A stretch of DNA of 64,000 nucleotides from Methylobacterium currus (GTDB lineage Bacteria > Pseudomonadota > Alphaproteobacteria > Rhizobiales > Beijerinckiaceae): assembly GCF_003058325.1 (NCBI RefSeq), contig NZ_CP028843.1:3903501-3967500 (forward strand), given 5' to 3'. Each line of letters opens with the position of its first letter. Within the stretch, counting starts at the first letter, position 1. The notes beneath the pieces were generated by a model that had not been told where the DNA came from, did not search any database, and saw only the letters and a program-made list of their open reading frames with translations. This document shows, in pieces, positions 45,906-55,061 of the stretch. A program made the translations under genes and the position numbers.

Positions 45906-46537
45906 CAAAGGTGGGTCAGACTTCAATCGGCGTTGACACGGTTCTTCGGCAGCTTCCTGGCCTGCGCCAGTGCGTTCAGCGCCCGCAACCGCCTGCGCCC
46001 GCGATCACGTGATGCTTCTTTCTGAAATGCGCGCCGACTGTCACCGGATTTAGAAGTACGTGCGTCTTGGTCGGCGCCACCCGCTCGTTGATACCGGTGT
46101 CTACCACCGTCCTCCGCGGGTTCCCCTCCCACAAAACCAGTTTGTTCAACGAAATTGATTTAGTCTAATGGTGTACGATCATCTTTCTTTCTTCTGTTTC
46201 TAAAAGTTTTGTCTCACAAAATCTGCCGTCCTCAGCGGCAGTGGGCAGGGGAAGACTGTCATGGCCTGAAGCCCAGGAGGAGGGATCACCCGGCCTGTAG
46301 TTTTTCCTAGAGGCCGGGAACACCGGCGCCCGCGGGCGACAGCTGTCCATTCATCGACAGGATGAGGCGCCAGCCCCGCTTGCTTTCTCTCGCGTCAGAG
46401 ATCGTCACCCGTATGGGCGGAGACTACGGGCTCCGGGAGGTGTCTGCCGAGTAGAGCGCAGCCGGCCGATAGCCCGGCGACGCTCTGGTGCTCGTTTGCA
46501 TTCGGAGGGACTGTTCTTCTCTCCGTGACGGGCCCTC
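45906..46537. other. Intergenic region, nothing firm recognised
   Basis: These 632 bases separate the ISL3 right end from the triple-PAS chemoreceptor. The part next to ISL3 (45906-46140) has a GC-rich open frame on the minus strand (ALNALAQARKLPKNRVNAD) that does not match a family I know and is probably a cut gene. Around 46150-46210 the sequence becomes AT-rich. No RNA gene or clear terminator was found. Confidence 0.4.
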
Positions 46538-48232
46538 TCACATCGATAGGGAAACGAGGCTCTGATTGACTTCAGTCAGACCCCGGGACGCACACTGCAT
46601 GGCCGACGAGATCTCCTGAGTGACGGCGCTCTGCTCCTCTGCCGCGGACGCGATGCCGTTCACCATGCTTTGCGCTTCGGCGACCGACCGTTCGATGCTC
46701 CGCAAGCTCGTCGCCACGATGCCCGCCACCGCCTGCATTGCCTCGATGTCCTGAACGATCCGGTTGGTCGCCTGCGTCACCTGCCCGGCCAGGTTTTTCA
46801 CTTCGCCCGCCACGACCGAAAAGCCTCGCCCTGCCGCGCCCGCCCGGGCCGCCTCGATCGTTGCGTTCAAGGCCAGCAGATTGATCTGCTCGCCCACGCC
46901 CTGGATCATCTGAACGATCCCCCCCATCGAGGATGCCGCCTGTTCAAGATCGCCCGTCGAGCGGCCGCCAGCTTTGGCCTGACCATTGACCTCGTCTATC
47001 AGCGCACGCGAGCGAGCGGCGGACTGCGCGATCTCGGCTGCCGATGCGCTCAGCTCCTCCGCCGCTGCCGCCGAAGCCTGCACGCCCTGCGCGACCCGGC
47101 TCGAAGCCGTGGCCGCAAGCAACCGCGCCGTCACACCGGCCGTGATATCGGTGCAGTGCTTCACCACCTTCGCCGGCCGTCCGTCAGCGCCAAGCACCGG
47201 GTTGTAGGTAGCCTGCAGCCAGATTTCGCGCCCGCCTTTGCCCAGGCGCTTGAAGATGGCGGTGCGGTATTGCCCGGCCCGCAGCTGTTCCCAGAACTGG
47301 AGGTACTCGGCCGACGAGGCGTGGTCAGGTTCCACGAAGATCCGGTGATGCCGGCCTTTGATCTCGTGCGCACGGTAGCCTACGGCCGCGAGAAAATTCT
47401 CGTTGGCTTCAAGAATGGTGCCGTCGGGCGCGAACTGGATGACGCCCTGGCTCCTGTCGATCGCGGTAATCTGGCCTGTAAGATCGAGAGTCAAGCGCTT
47501 CGAGGCGGTGACGTCCATGGCGAATTTCATGACTCCAGCCGGTCTGCCATGGGAGTCAAACACGGGATTGTAGGTGGCCTCCAGCCAGATTTCGCGGCCG
47601 TCTTTGCCAAGACGCTTGTACTCGCCGCTCCTGTATTCGCCCCGGGCGAGCGCAGCCCAGAACTCCTGATAAGCGGGGTCGGCTTGTTCGGCCCGCTCAA
47701 CGAAGATGCGGTGATGCTGACCACGGATGTCATCGATGCCGTAGCCCACGGCGGCGAGGAAGTTTTCGTTGGCCTCGACGATCGTGCCGTCGATCGTGAA
47801 CTCGATCATAGCCTGGGAGCGCAGGATCGCCGCAACCTTGGCCTCGCTGGCAATGCTCCTGAGCTTTCGGGCGGTGATGTCGGCGGCGCACGCGATCACG
47901 CGGACCGGACGTCCACGACGGTCGAGAAGGGGTGCGTAGGTGGCCTGCAGCCAGACCTCGCGGCCGTCCCTTGCAACTCGCTTGAACTCGCCTTGCTGAC
48001 AGCGACCCTGTCTCAGCGCCTGCCAGAAGGCGTCATAGGCCGGACCGCTCGCTTCGCCGGGCTCAACGAGCATGGCGTGCTTGCGACCTTTGACTTGAGT
48101 AAGCGTGTAGCTGAGTGAGTCGAGGAAGTTTCGATTGGCGCTCAGGATCGTCCCATCAGGACTATACTCGACCACAGCGTGGGATCGGTAGAGGACGTCG
48201 AGCCTGGCCAACGGAGAACGGCCGAAGAGCAT
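46538..48232 (-). CDS. Soluble chemoreceptor with three PAS domains
   Basis: The 564-residue protein has no membrane segment. Three PAS domains of the same type occur at about residues 12-130, 135-250 and 257-375; each contains a (D/G)GTI(L/V)xANxNFL motif and an IWLQATYNPV-like strand. They are followed directly by a short methyl-accepting signalling domain with [38 protein letters not shown] at the tip. The PAS repeats resemble heme- or flavin-binding energy/oxygen sensors of the Aer type, but cofactors cannot be proved. Met at 48232 fits the family start (MLFGRSPLARLDVL...); 48262 is an alternative. It is an intact gene inside the mobile region. Confidence 0.88.
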   Translation of the reverse strand: MLFGRSPLARLDVLYRSHAVVEYSPDGTILSANRNFLDSLSYTLTQVKGRKHAMLVEPGEASGPAYDAFWQALRQGRCQQGEFKRVARDGREVWLQATYAPLLDRRGRPVRVIACAADITARKLRSIASEAKVAAILRSQAMIEFTIDGTIVEANENFLAAVGYGIDDIRGQHHRIFVERAEQADPAYQEFWAALARGEYRSGEYKRLGKDGREIWLEATYNPVFDSHGRPAGVMKFAMDVTASKRLTLDLTGQITAIDRSQGVIQFAPDGTILEANENFLAAVGYRAHEIKGRHHRIFVEPDHASSAEYLQFWEQLRAGQYRTAIFKRLGKGGREIWLQATYNPVLGADGRPAKVVKHCTDITAGVTARLLAATASSRVAQGVQASAAAAEELSASAAEIAQSAARSRALIDEVNGQAKAGGRSTGDLEQAASSMGGIVQMIQGVGEQINLLALNATIEAARAGAAGRGFSVVAGEVKNLAGQVTQATNRIVQDIEAMQAVAGIVATSLRSIERSVAEAQSMVNGIASAAEEQSAVTQEISSAMQCASRGLTEVNQSLVSLSM

Positions 48233-48262
48233 GGCGTATGCCTTTATGTTGGGCGCGTACAC

Positions 48263-48887
48263 TGCGGGCCCGCGGGCGTCCGGACAGGCGCCGGATCTAG
48301 ATTGGCAGCATAGCCGCCAGCTCCGAATATAACGTAAACAACTACAAGTTAAATCATGCCTTATTATCTGAATCCACCTCGGCTCATTCGTTGGAATATC
48401 AAAGTTATAGAGTGCGTATGAGCCATGCGGCTGCCAACTGAGTTATTAATTCAATGTTAAAGCTAGCGGTCAACCTAATCTGCGGAGAATAGTTAGCGCA
48501 CGATATTCTCTGGCTCTGTGGACGCGTCTGTTCGGCCCCGCCCTGGTTTGTATGCCGGTCTGCAATTCCGGTCCATGAGGGGATGTCGTTCGACTGCTCT
48601 GCCATGCCTGACTTCCAGGCCGGCGGCATCCACCATGATGGCATCGCCTCCGCAGCGCATGACAAATCATACGCCAGGGATTCGACAACACTGGTCCCTT
48701 ACGGCATCTGGTAGTGCAGGGGCTCATTGCCGCCCCACTGCCAGCTGGCGCCGTCATTCACCCGGTAGGATATTTGAGGCACAAGGATTTCACCTCGCTT
48801 TAAGAGATTGGTCCCTAGACAGACCCTGCGAACCGTTCTTACTTGAGATATTTCCGAAATCTGAAGAGCCGACAGGACAGAGCAAAC
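48263..48887. other. Intergenic region with no clear gene
   Basis: About 625 bases, AT-rich at 48300-48480. On the minus strand near 48704-48790 a short open tail reads RVNDGASWQWGGNEPLHYQM and stops, which may be the end of a lost gene. A long plus-strand frame crosses the region but has no homology until the small gene at 49367. Probably contains the promoter of the chemoreceptor. Confidence 0.4.
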
Positions 48888-49298
48888 ATGAACAGATCGA
48901 TATTCATCAGCCTGCCGGTGACGGATCTAAAGGCATCGATCGCCTTCTACGAAGCTATAGGCTTCGAGAACAATACCCGGTTCGCCGACGATATCGCCGC
49001 CTGCCTGGTGTGGAGCGACACGATCAGCTTCATGCTGCTTACCCACGAGAAATGGCGCAGCTTCACATGTCGTCCCATCCCGCCGGTGACATCGAGCGAG
49101 GTCATGCTGTCCCTGTCCTGCGACAGCCGCGAGGCAGTCGACGCCCTGTGCGACGCGGCCACGGCCCATGGCGGCACGGTCGACATCAACCCGATGGCAG
49201 ATCACGGTTTCATGTACACCCGCGACCTCACCGACCCGGACGGCCACGCTCTGGGCGCGATGTGGATAGATATGGCCGCCATGGCGGACCAGGGTTAG
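48888..49298 (+). CDS. VOC (glyoxalase/bleomycin-resistance-like) family protein
   Basis: The 136-residue protein has the start of the beta-alpha-beta-beta-beta fold, IFISLPVTDLKASIAFYEAIGF, and the ending DLTDPDGHALGAMWIDMAAM, typical of the lactoylglutathione-lyase-like YdeI/YaeR group. Metal-binding residues at the usual positions are only partly visible. Such proteins act on small electrophiles or drugs, often unknown. The ATG at 48888 begins the homology. It is isolated on the plus strand. Confidence 0.83.
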   Translation: MNRSIFISLPVTDLKASIAFYEAIGFENNTRFADDIAACLVWSDTISFMLLTHEKWRSFTCRPIPPVTSSEVMLSLSCDSREAVDALCDAATAHGGTVDINPMADHGFMYTRDLTDPDGHALGAMWIDMAAMADQG

Positions 49299-49366
49299 GC
49301 CCCTCAATGCCTCGATCCGGTGGACGGCACACGCCCCGAGCCCGGACAGCCTGCTGTGATCCATGT

Positions 49367-49585
49367 ATGCGCGAAAATTCGATTGAACTCGAAATGGTCA
49401 GGCAGCATGTCGCGATCGGCGCCCGGTGCCTCGCCAGGCAGCTCGCCCTGATCGTGCGCCTGCGACGGCGCGGTCTGCCGGCCGACGAGGCGGAGGCGCT
49501 GCTGATCCTGTTCGAGGACATTCAGCGCCGGCATCTGGAGCACCTCGCCCGTCTCGAAGCGCGTGAAGGGGTGCCACCCACTTAA
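49367..49585 (+). CDS. Small helical hypothetical protein
   Basis: The 72-residue product is almost all helix: IELEMVRQHVAIGARCLARQLALIVRLRRRGLPADEAEALLILFEDIQRRHLEHLARLEA. Short proteins of this pattern (a charged helical hairpin beginning with xIELExVRxHV) are frequent in Methylobacterium-type genomes and of unknown role. The ATG at 49367 gives the full pattern; a much longer open frame upstream (from 48518) is not homologous to anything seen. It lies 68 bases after the VOC gene and may share its transcript. Confidence 0.6.
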   Translation: MRENSIELEMVRQHVAIGARCLARQLALIVRLRRRGLPADEAEALLILFEDIQRRHLEHLARLEAREGVPPT

Positions 49586-49785
49586 ATGAGCGAGAGGACC
49601 CCGCCCTCCATGGCGGCGGCTTCGGCCTTGCTGTGGTCCGCTGCCGGGTTTTCGCGGTTGAAGCAGCGGCTTGCGCGGATCGACCCAAGCCTGTCGGCTT
49701 CCTCGGTCCGGCCACCCGTACGGGATATCCGGCACCGCTCCTCTGGCAATGACCCATGTTAGGCGCCGACCACGTCAGAAGCCGT

Positions 49786-50148
49786 TTAGCAACCCGTCGA
49801 GGCCGCTTGCATGTCCTCTGCATTGCCGGGATAGACGCAGTAATTATGGGCGCCGCTGATGAGATAGACCGGCGCCTTATGCGTTTCCATGTAGTTCGGC
49901 GCGTTCAGTTCGAGGCTTACCAGATAATCCTGCCTGCCATGCTGGTCGTGGCCGTTGAAGTAATGAACTAGGCAATCGGCTTCAAGATGGCCGCAGGTTT
50001 CTAGTGTGCTGACCATCCCTTTGATGAAGCCGGCCTGATAGGCCGGGCTGTATTTCAAGAAATCGGCCGCCGCGCTTTGCAAAATCTTGCCGGTGTACGG
50101 CGTGCTGAAGGCGAACCTGGACCGCATAGGCCTGGGCTCCCACATCAT
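49786..50148 (-). CDS. Small hypothetical protein, probably membrane-anchored
   Basis: The frame from ATG 50148 gives 120 residues with a compact domain (YSPAYQAGFIKGMVSTLETCGHLEADCLVHYFNG, YLVSLELNAPNYMETHKAPVYLISGAHNYCVYPG). The same frame upstream reads LALAKFGAACAGAGFCLGAVLVLY, a membrane segment, but has no ATG or GTG start, so the start codon may be lost or unusual. The upstream pattern A(K/R)FGA..AGAG...GA.L is shared with the broken gene at 50915-51460, so the two look like members of one local family. Function unknown. Confidence 0.45.
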   Translation of the reverse strand: MMWEPRPMRSRFAFSTPYTGKILQSAAADFLKYSPAYQAGFIKGMVSTLETCGHLEADCLVHYFNGHDQHGRQDYLVSLELNAPNYMETHKAPVYLISGAHNYCVYPGNAEDMQAASTGC

Positions 50149-50313
50149 GTATAAGACAAGAACGGCCCCGAGGCAGAAGCCGGCGCCGGCGCAAGCTGCC
50201 CCGAACTTCGCCAGGGCCAGGTGAGCAATGCCCCTGCCGTCTTCCGCTATGGCCGGATCCTGCCCCGACTGGACAGGATCATGCCAGGACCGGCTCAGAC
50301 ATCCAGAGGCTCT

Positions 50314-50565
50314 TTAGCCGTAGCGCGCCGCCAGCCAGGTTCGGCACTGGTCGAGGTCGGCGAACAGCGTATCCCTGGGCGGCTTCACATGACTGGGAAA
50401 GGCCACTTCAACGTGCCACTGGCCGGCATGGCCCGGCTCCGAATGGATTCCCGGATCGAGGCGCGTCAGGACGGCCACCAGCTGGCCGTTCACGAGGGCA
50501 AGGCAGCCCTCACGGTCCGAAGTGCCCGTGTCGACGACGATAGGACGGAAATCGATAAAGGTCAT
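50314..50565 (-). CDS. Small hypothetical protein
   Basis: The 83-residue product (REGCLALVNGQLVAVLTRLDPGIHSEPGHAGQWHVEVAFPSH, then TLFADLDQCRTWLAARYG) follows a beta-rich layout with a final helix often seen in small hypothetical proteins of this genus-level group, in which LALVDGRLVAVLVRLD... precedes a WHLE strand. The frame is clean and the codon use normal. No function can be given. Confidence 0.55.
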   Translation of the reverse strand: MTFIDFRPIVVDTGTSDREGCLALVNGQLVAVLTRLDPGIHSEPGHAGQWHVEVAFPSHVKPPRDTLFADLDQCRTWLAARYG

Positions 50566-50914
50566 AGGCCGCCCGTTTGCCGACGCCCGAGCGGATCGAC
50601 GATAACATAAGACAAAACTCCGCCGAATTCATGCGCGTGTTGCTGCATGTTTGCGAAAGGAAGACAACCCGATTAATCGCAGCATCGAGCACGAATAGAC
50701 TGGCGCGAATAAAAAAGAAAACAATGGTAGCTCACCCCCAGGCTGACCGAGTCCAACATCTTGGCGGGGCGCTGACGGTTTTTTTCAGGCGCAATGCTGT
50801 CAGCGTTTCCCCTTCCCCGCCCTCGTAGCCGGCCAGGCAGGGGCCGCGCGCCTCGGCCTCAATCAGGATCCGCAGACCCTACGCCGCATCACTAGCCATG
50901 CCGGTCCACCTGTC
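50566..50914. other. Intergenic region, nothing recognised
   Basis: About 350 bases with lower GC than the surroundings and a T run at about 50788-50795. A plus-strand frame (50577-50828) is open but has no recognised homology or ribosome site. Confidence 0.35.
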
Positions 50915-51460
50915 TCATCGCTTCTCGGCTTCGTAAACCCGGGCCTGACAATCAGCGCTGAGGGGGACATCGGCGAAGCCCTCGACTTTCATGTAACCGT
51001 GGTCCCAACCGCTTGCGGTCCGATAGATGACTTTCATACCGCGTGGGAAGCTGCCGTTCGGTATCGCCCCATCGATGACGACAACGCAGGATCCGTCCAT
51101 AATAGAAGTGGTTATGGTACCGACGGGCTTGGCATAAAGAGCCCGGTTTCCCGTTATTTTCGCCGCAGACCAAATCGCTTTCGGAAACAATTCGTCGTGG
51201 GCTCGCACAGGATCGTTATTTTCCTCTCTATAATAGATGCGCAGCAGAGAATCCTGCATGTCGACATTGCGCTGCGCGACTGCGGCAGCCGGCCGTCCTG
51301 CCTGAGATGACTGCGCTAGACCCCGCGACGCCAGAAACGATGTCAGGCTGCTGCCGAACCATCACCCCAGAAGCGCCCCAACCAACATGCCGGCGCCGGC
51401 GTGCACCGCGCCGAACCGCGCCAGGATCATATTGGCGCCTCGCGTGCAGTCGTCCGACAT
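50915..51460 (-). pseudogene. Small membrane-anchored hypothetical with in-frame TGA
   Basis: From ATG 51460 the frame reads MSDDCTRGANMILARFGAVH and continues into a membrane segment (AGAGMLVGALLG) that meets a TGA at 51364-51362, then WFGSSLTSFLASRGLAQSSQ. A second ATG at 51259 starts the domain MQDSLLRIYYREENNDPVRAH and then DELFPKAIWSAAKITGNRALYAKPVGTITT to GYMKVEGFADVPLSADCQARVYE. The simplest reading is that a Trp codon (TGG) became TGA. A shorter cytosolic protein from 51259 could still be made. The N-terminal pattern is shared with the gene at 49786-50148, suggesting paralogues. Confidence 0.5.
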
Positions 51461-51628
51461 GTCCAGGTTCCGGATGTCCCCACGCGCATCTTGACCTCTG
51501 CAGGTCGCCTTGCCTCGCCCACCCTGAGGCATAGCGGTGCGGTTCAGCGCATCGTCCGGATGGACAGTCAGTCACACCTTAAGTGGCTGGGCGGCTCCGG
51601 TTGCGCTCTCTGCAGGTAAGATGGGCTA

Positions 51629-52470
51629 GGGCCTGTTGTCGCTTGAACTCTCTGCGAGGATGAGCGTTTCCCCGCTTTGAGCGAGGAGACACGATGCTGA
51701 CGGACGCTCAGTGGGCCGAACTGGAACCGCTGGTGGAAGCCTGCCGGCCCAAAGGCAAGACGCCGCCCCAAGAGCTGCGCCGCACGATCTCAGCCATCCT
51801 CTGGCGGCATCACAACGGCGCCTCTTGGAGGGCCATTCCAGCCGAGTTGGGTCCCTGGTGGCAGGCCGCCCAGATCTTCATCCGCTGGGCGCGCGCCGGC
51901 GTCTGGGAGCGGCTGCTCGACCTCGTGCAGAGCCGCGGCGTCGCGCTGGGCATGGTGTTTCTCGACGGCACGAACATTCGAGCCCACCAGAAGGCGGCGG
52001 GCGCGGCCAAAAGGGGGGATCTGGAGCCGAGCGAGACCATCGTGAAGCTCTTGGCCGCTCGCGTGGCGGCTATGGCACCAAGGCCTGCGTGATCGCCGAT
52101 GGACGGGGCCGCCCCGTCGGTTTCCGCCTCGCGCCCGGTCAGGCGCATGAACTGCCCCACGCCCTTCCGCTGCTCGATCAACTGCCCGGGGTGCCGAAGT
52201 GGGTGGTGGCCGACCGTGGCTTCTCCAGCCACGGCTTTCGCGAGGCGATCTGGACCGCCGGGGCCCGGCCCGCGATCCCGACCAAGAGCAACGAGGCCCC
52301 GCTCGCCTGTCCTGACTGGATCTACACCAATCGCAACATCGTCGAGCGACTGTGGGCGCGCCTCAAGGAATGGCGGGCCGTTGCCACACGCTACGAGAAG
52401 ACTGCCGTCAGCTTCATGGGCGTCCTCTGCCTCGCCGCTACGCTCCTCTGGATCAAGTGACGACAGGCCC
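51629..52470 (+). mobile_element. IS5-family (IS427-like) insertion sequence, copy 2
   Basis: The 842-base element has the same ends as copy 1 (GGGCCTGTTGTCGCTTGA at 51629; the other end ...CGTCAGTGAA-type inverted partner closes at 52470) and a TA duplication at 51627-51628 and 52471-52472. It encodes predicted proteins identical to those of copy 1 but lies in the opposite orientation. The insertion seems to have hit non-coding sequence. Confidence 0.93.
51694..52460 (+). CDS. IS5-family DDE transposase (copy 2, two frames joined by -1 frameshift)
   Basis: The first frame (51694-52092, 132 residues) carries the first Asp in FLDGTNIRAHQ. The second, one base back, carries VVADRGFSSHG (Asp) and NIVERLWARLKEWR (Glu) and ends at 52460. 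They overlap at the slippery AAAAGGGGGG at about 52009-52018; in the first frame it reads AAA AGG GGG. A ribosomal -1 slip there would give the full-length enzyme. Products match copy 1 in every residue compared. Confidence 0.88.
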
Positions 52471-52514
52471 TAGACTTGGACGGACCAGCCACAGATCGGG
52501 CCGCAAGCGAAGTG

Positions 52515-52808
52515 TTAGATCGCGCACTCGTTGAGCGGCACGGAGGAGGGCGGCGTCGCGCACCGCCCGCATTGCAGGCGTATCGGGAGATCGTGCAGCG
52601 TGCGCGTCGCCCCGCCATCGTTGCGGACCAGGGCGCTGATCGGCACATTGTACCTGTTCTTACAGGTGCATTTGATTTCCAGATAGAACTTGTTGAGTTC
52701 GGCCAGGCGACTGCGGTAAACGCCCGGCACGCAGTAGATCTCGGGTGTCGGATAGCGCGTGCCATACCTGGCATTGGTTTCCTCGTCGTTGACGAAAGAT
52801 GGCGCCAT
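52515..52808 (-). CDS. Hypothetical protein with possible zinc ribbon
   Basis: The 97-residue product has two Cys pairs, CTCKNRY near residue 50 and LQCGRCATPP near residue 82, separated by about 30 residues (LRVR-type helix region ISALVRNDGGATRTLHDLPI). This is the layout of small zinc-ribbon proteins that are common and uncharacterised in this group. The N-terminal half (YPTPEIYCVPGVYRSRLAELNKFY) is not recognised. The frame is clean. It lies 45 bases beyond IS copy 2. Confidence 0.5.
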   Translation of the reverse strand: MAPSFVNDEETNARYGTRYPTPEIYCVPGVYRSRLAELNKFYLEIKCTCKNRYNVPISALVRNDGGATRTLHDLPIRLQCGRCATPPSSVPLNECAI

Positions 52809-53098
52809 GACGTGCGCTCCGTCAATGCATCAACGGCGGGAACAGCTGGTAGCTGAAGGCCTGCGCAGCACAACCTTGGCCCGTGCCGCCTTCGCGCAGA
52901 TCGAGCCTGGTATTCTGAACTGCTTCAGGTCCACGACCTTCATCTACCGGGCCTTGAAGCAGGAAAATCCCGATGCCGCTCCGACTGATTTCTTGGGCGT
53001 CATGGCGTCAGAAGCTGCGCCTGGATCTGGCAGGCCGCCACCAGGTAATTACCGAGGGGGGGTGTCGGCACGGCGGGGCTCGGTCGCGAGGGGTCGCC
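52809..53098. other. Intergenic region with no firm gene
   Basis: About 290 bases. Open frames on both strands are short and show no known family. It ends at the CCTATG hexamer that marks the left breakpoint of the inverted IS66 segment. Confidence 0.35.
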
Positions 53099-53851
53099 CC
53101 TATGCCCGGCCATCACCTCGCCGACGACAGCAGCAGACCGGCTCGAGGCGGCATGATGCACCACTGCGTCCTCGCAGCGGAACACCTAGTGAAAGCTGTT
53201 GGCGCCCTCGGTGCGCACCCCGGTCTCGTCCGAGGCCCCAACAGGGGCCTGCCGCAGACGCGCCAGCGCCGCATCCCGGCCCTCGGCAAAACAGTGCTGA
53301 GCGCGTCGCAGCACGTTCATCAGCCCGCCCTGGCTCAGCCTCAGCCCGAACAGGTCCGACAGCGCGGCCTGCAGCCGCTCGTAGGACAGCGCCTGGAACG
53401 TCTTCAGGTAGGTCGTCACCGCGTGCAGCCGCGGCCCGAACGGCGTCGCGTCGGCTCCCGTCGGTCGTGGGGCGGCGACCCGGGTCCGGCAGGCCGGGCA
53501 GGTCACGCACAGACGCCGGTGCTGCTCGACCAGAGGGCGAACGAGCGGCAGGTCGATCCGCTCGTGCACGCTGATCACCTCGGCCGGCAGATCGGTGGGC
53601 AGTGGCGCGCCGCAGGCCGAACATGAGGCCGGCCGATGCTCCATGACCTGATCCGGATCGGTGGTCAGCGCCCGCTTGTGGCCCTCATGCCCGGGCTTGG
53701 CCCCGCCCGGCCGGGCCTTCTCGCGCCGCTCCTTGCGGTCGCTCGCCGGCGGCTTGGACGAGGTGCGCGACGTCTTCTCCGGCCGGTGCAGCTTCAGCAC
53801 CAGCTCGATCAGCTCCTCCCTGCTCAGGCGCTCCAGATCGCTGCGGCTCAT
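53099..53851 (-). pseudogene. IS66-type transposase, N-terminal part (inverted and with in-frame stop)
   Basis: From ATG 53851 the minus strand encodes SRSDLERLSREELIELVLKLH, the zinc-finger region (CSACGAPLP, CVTCPACRTRV), YLKTFQALSYERLQAALSDLFGLRLSQGG and the first catalytic Asp in GASDETGVR. After NSFH a TAG at 53188-53186 interrupts; the frame continues VFRCEDAVVHHAASSRSAAVVGEVMAGHR up to the hexamer at 53099-53104, where homology ends. The missing C-terminal half lies nearby on the other strand. The TAG replaces the Trp codon normally found in NSFHW. The IS belongs to the single-gene ISBst12-like branch. Confidence 0.85.
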
Positions 53852-53883
53852 CCCGATAACGAATCAGCCAAACCGCGTTCCGA

Positions 53884-54420
53884 CATAGGCCGGCGGTTTG
53901 GATCTCCGACCGCTACTCGGCTCAGCAGGGTCATTGCGAACGCCAGCAGACCTGCCTGGCGCATCTCGCTCGCGACGTGGCTTACGCGGTGGAAGCCGGC
54001 GACGATCTGATTGCCATGCAGCTCCAGTGGTGGCTCGACGAGGCCTTCGGGCTCGCCCGGGGGCTGACCGAGTTGGCCGCCTCGACCCTGGCGCGCAAGC
54101 GGCGCGAACTGGAGCAGGATCTCGACGCTATCCTGAAGGCCCCCGCGACGTGCGATCTGGCACAGGCGCTCCAAGCCCGGATGCGCCGGGCACGCGACCA
54201 GCTCCTGACCTTCGTAGCCTTCCCAGGGCAGGTGGACGTGACCAACAACGCCTGCGAGCGCGACCTGCGGCCGGCGGTGATCCAGCGCAAGGTGACGAAC
54301 GGCTACCGTGCGATGTGGGCGACAAGGGGCGAGGCGGACGTGCGCACCGTCGTCGCCACCGCCGCCCTCAGGACCAAGGCGACGCCCTTCGCTACCCTCC
54401 TCGCCACCATCACTGCCTGA
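53884..54420 (+). pseudogene. IS66-type transposase, C-terminal part
   Basis: The plus strand reads HRPAVWISDRYSAQQGHCER and then QTCLAHLARDVAYAVEAGDDLIAMQLQWWLDEAFGLA, on to DVTNNACERDLRPAVIQRKV (with the catalytic Glu) and TPFATLLATITA before TGA at 54420. This is exactly the continuation of the N-terminal part on the opposite strand (GHR to PAVW). The segment 53099-53889 between matching CCTATG and CATAGG hexamers has therefore been flipped. The C-terminal part has no start and is not expressed as a transposase. Confidence 0.85.
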
Positions 54421-55061
54421 TCACCCCCACCGCCAGCCCAGATAGGAGGAGCAGACGAACCCGCGTGTCGAAAAATACCCCATGGGTAATTACGCCACCA
54501 GTTGCAGGAACGCAAAATCATGTCGAAGAAACTTATACAGGCCGCAGCGGCGCTGCATCGATCTGTGGGTAACGAATTTGATGTCTCTATTTATTTAAGA
54601 ATGTGAAGAATACGGATATGAAATCTGTCTAGATATTTCAGAAGATCAGTTCAGACTACACAGTGACCACGCGCGGCCAGGCCATGCCGGTCGACCGTAT
54701 GGTCAAGGTCGCATCCTTCGAGACGATCTTTCCCTGCCCGATGCGCTGGGCAAGGCATTCCCGCTGACAAATGACGGGGACGAAGGCGGTTGGGAGAACA
54801 ACCCCCGCTTAAGAGTGGAGGCCTCAGATCGCGGCAGCACCTCTATTGGAGATGTCGTCGCCGACGGCGAAGCCTACCACTGCGCCCGCGATGGCTGGAA
54901 CAGACGGGCTGGATTTCAAGCCTTCCTTGTGACTGGTGCAAGGTCGTTTTCGTGATCTTCTTTGCCTCGGGATGCCGGCCGTGCGCAGACAATTTCGTGA
55001 CGATTGTCATGCCCGGGGGCCCGGCTGTGGCAGGCCTGACGCACGATTGCTTTCCGGGGGT
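54421..55061. other. Intergenic region, possible remnant frame
   Basis: About 640 bases. The beginning includes the presumed right end of the IS66-type element, but no clear terminal repeat was found. A plus-strand frame from about 54600 to 54954 reads GRILRDDLSLPDALGKAFPL then TNDGDEGGWENN and looks coding in base use, yet has no start codon I can support. It may be a truncated gene of unknown type. Confidence 0.4.

Noticed and set aside
48518..49585. Long plus-strand frame across the VOC gene
   Set aside because: Only its last 72 codons (from 49367) look real; the remainder is a shadow of the VOC gene and non-coding sequence.
50577..50828. Plus-strand frame of 83 codons
   Set aside because: No ribosome site, no recognised homology and a tail of low-complexity residues; not supported as a gene.
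54600..54954. Open frame containing RDDLSLPDALGKAFPL
   Set aside because: Base use is coding-like, but no start codon or known family supports it; kept as a note in the intergenic entry.
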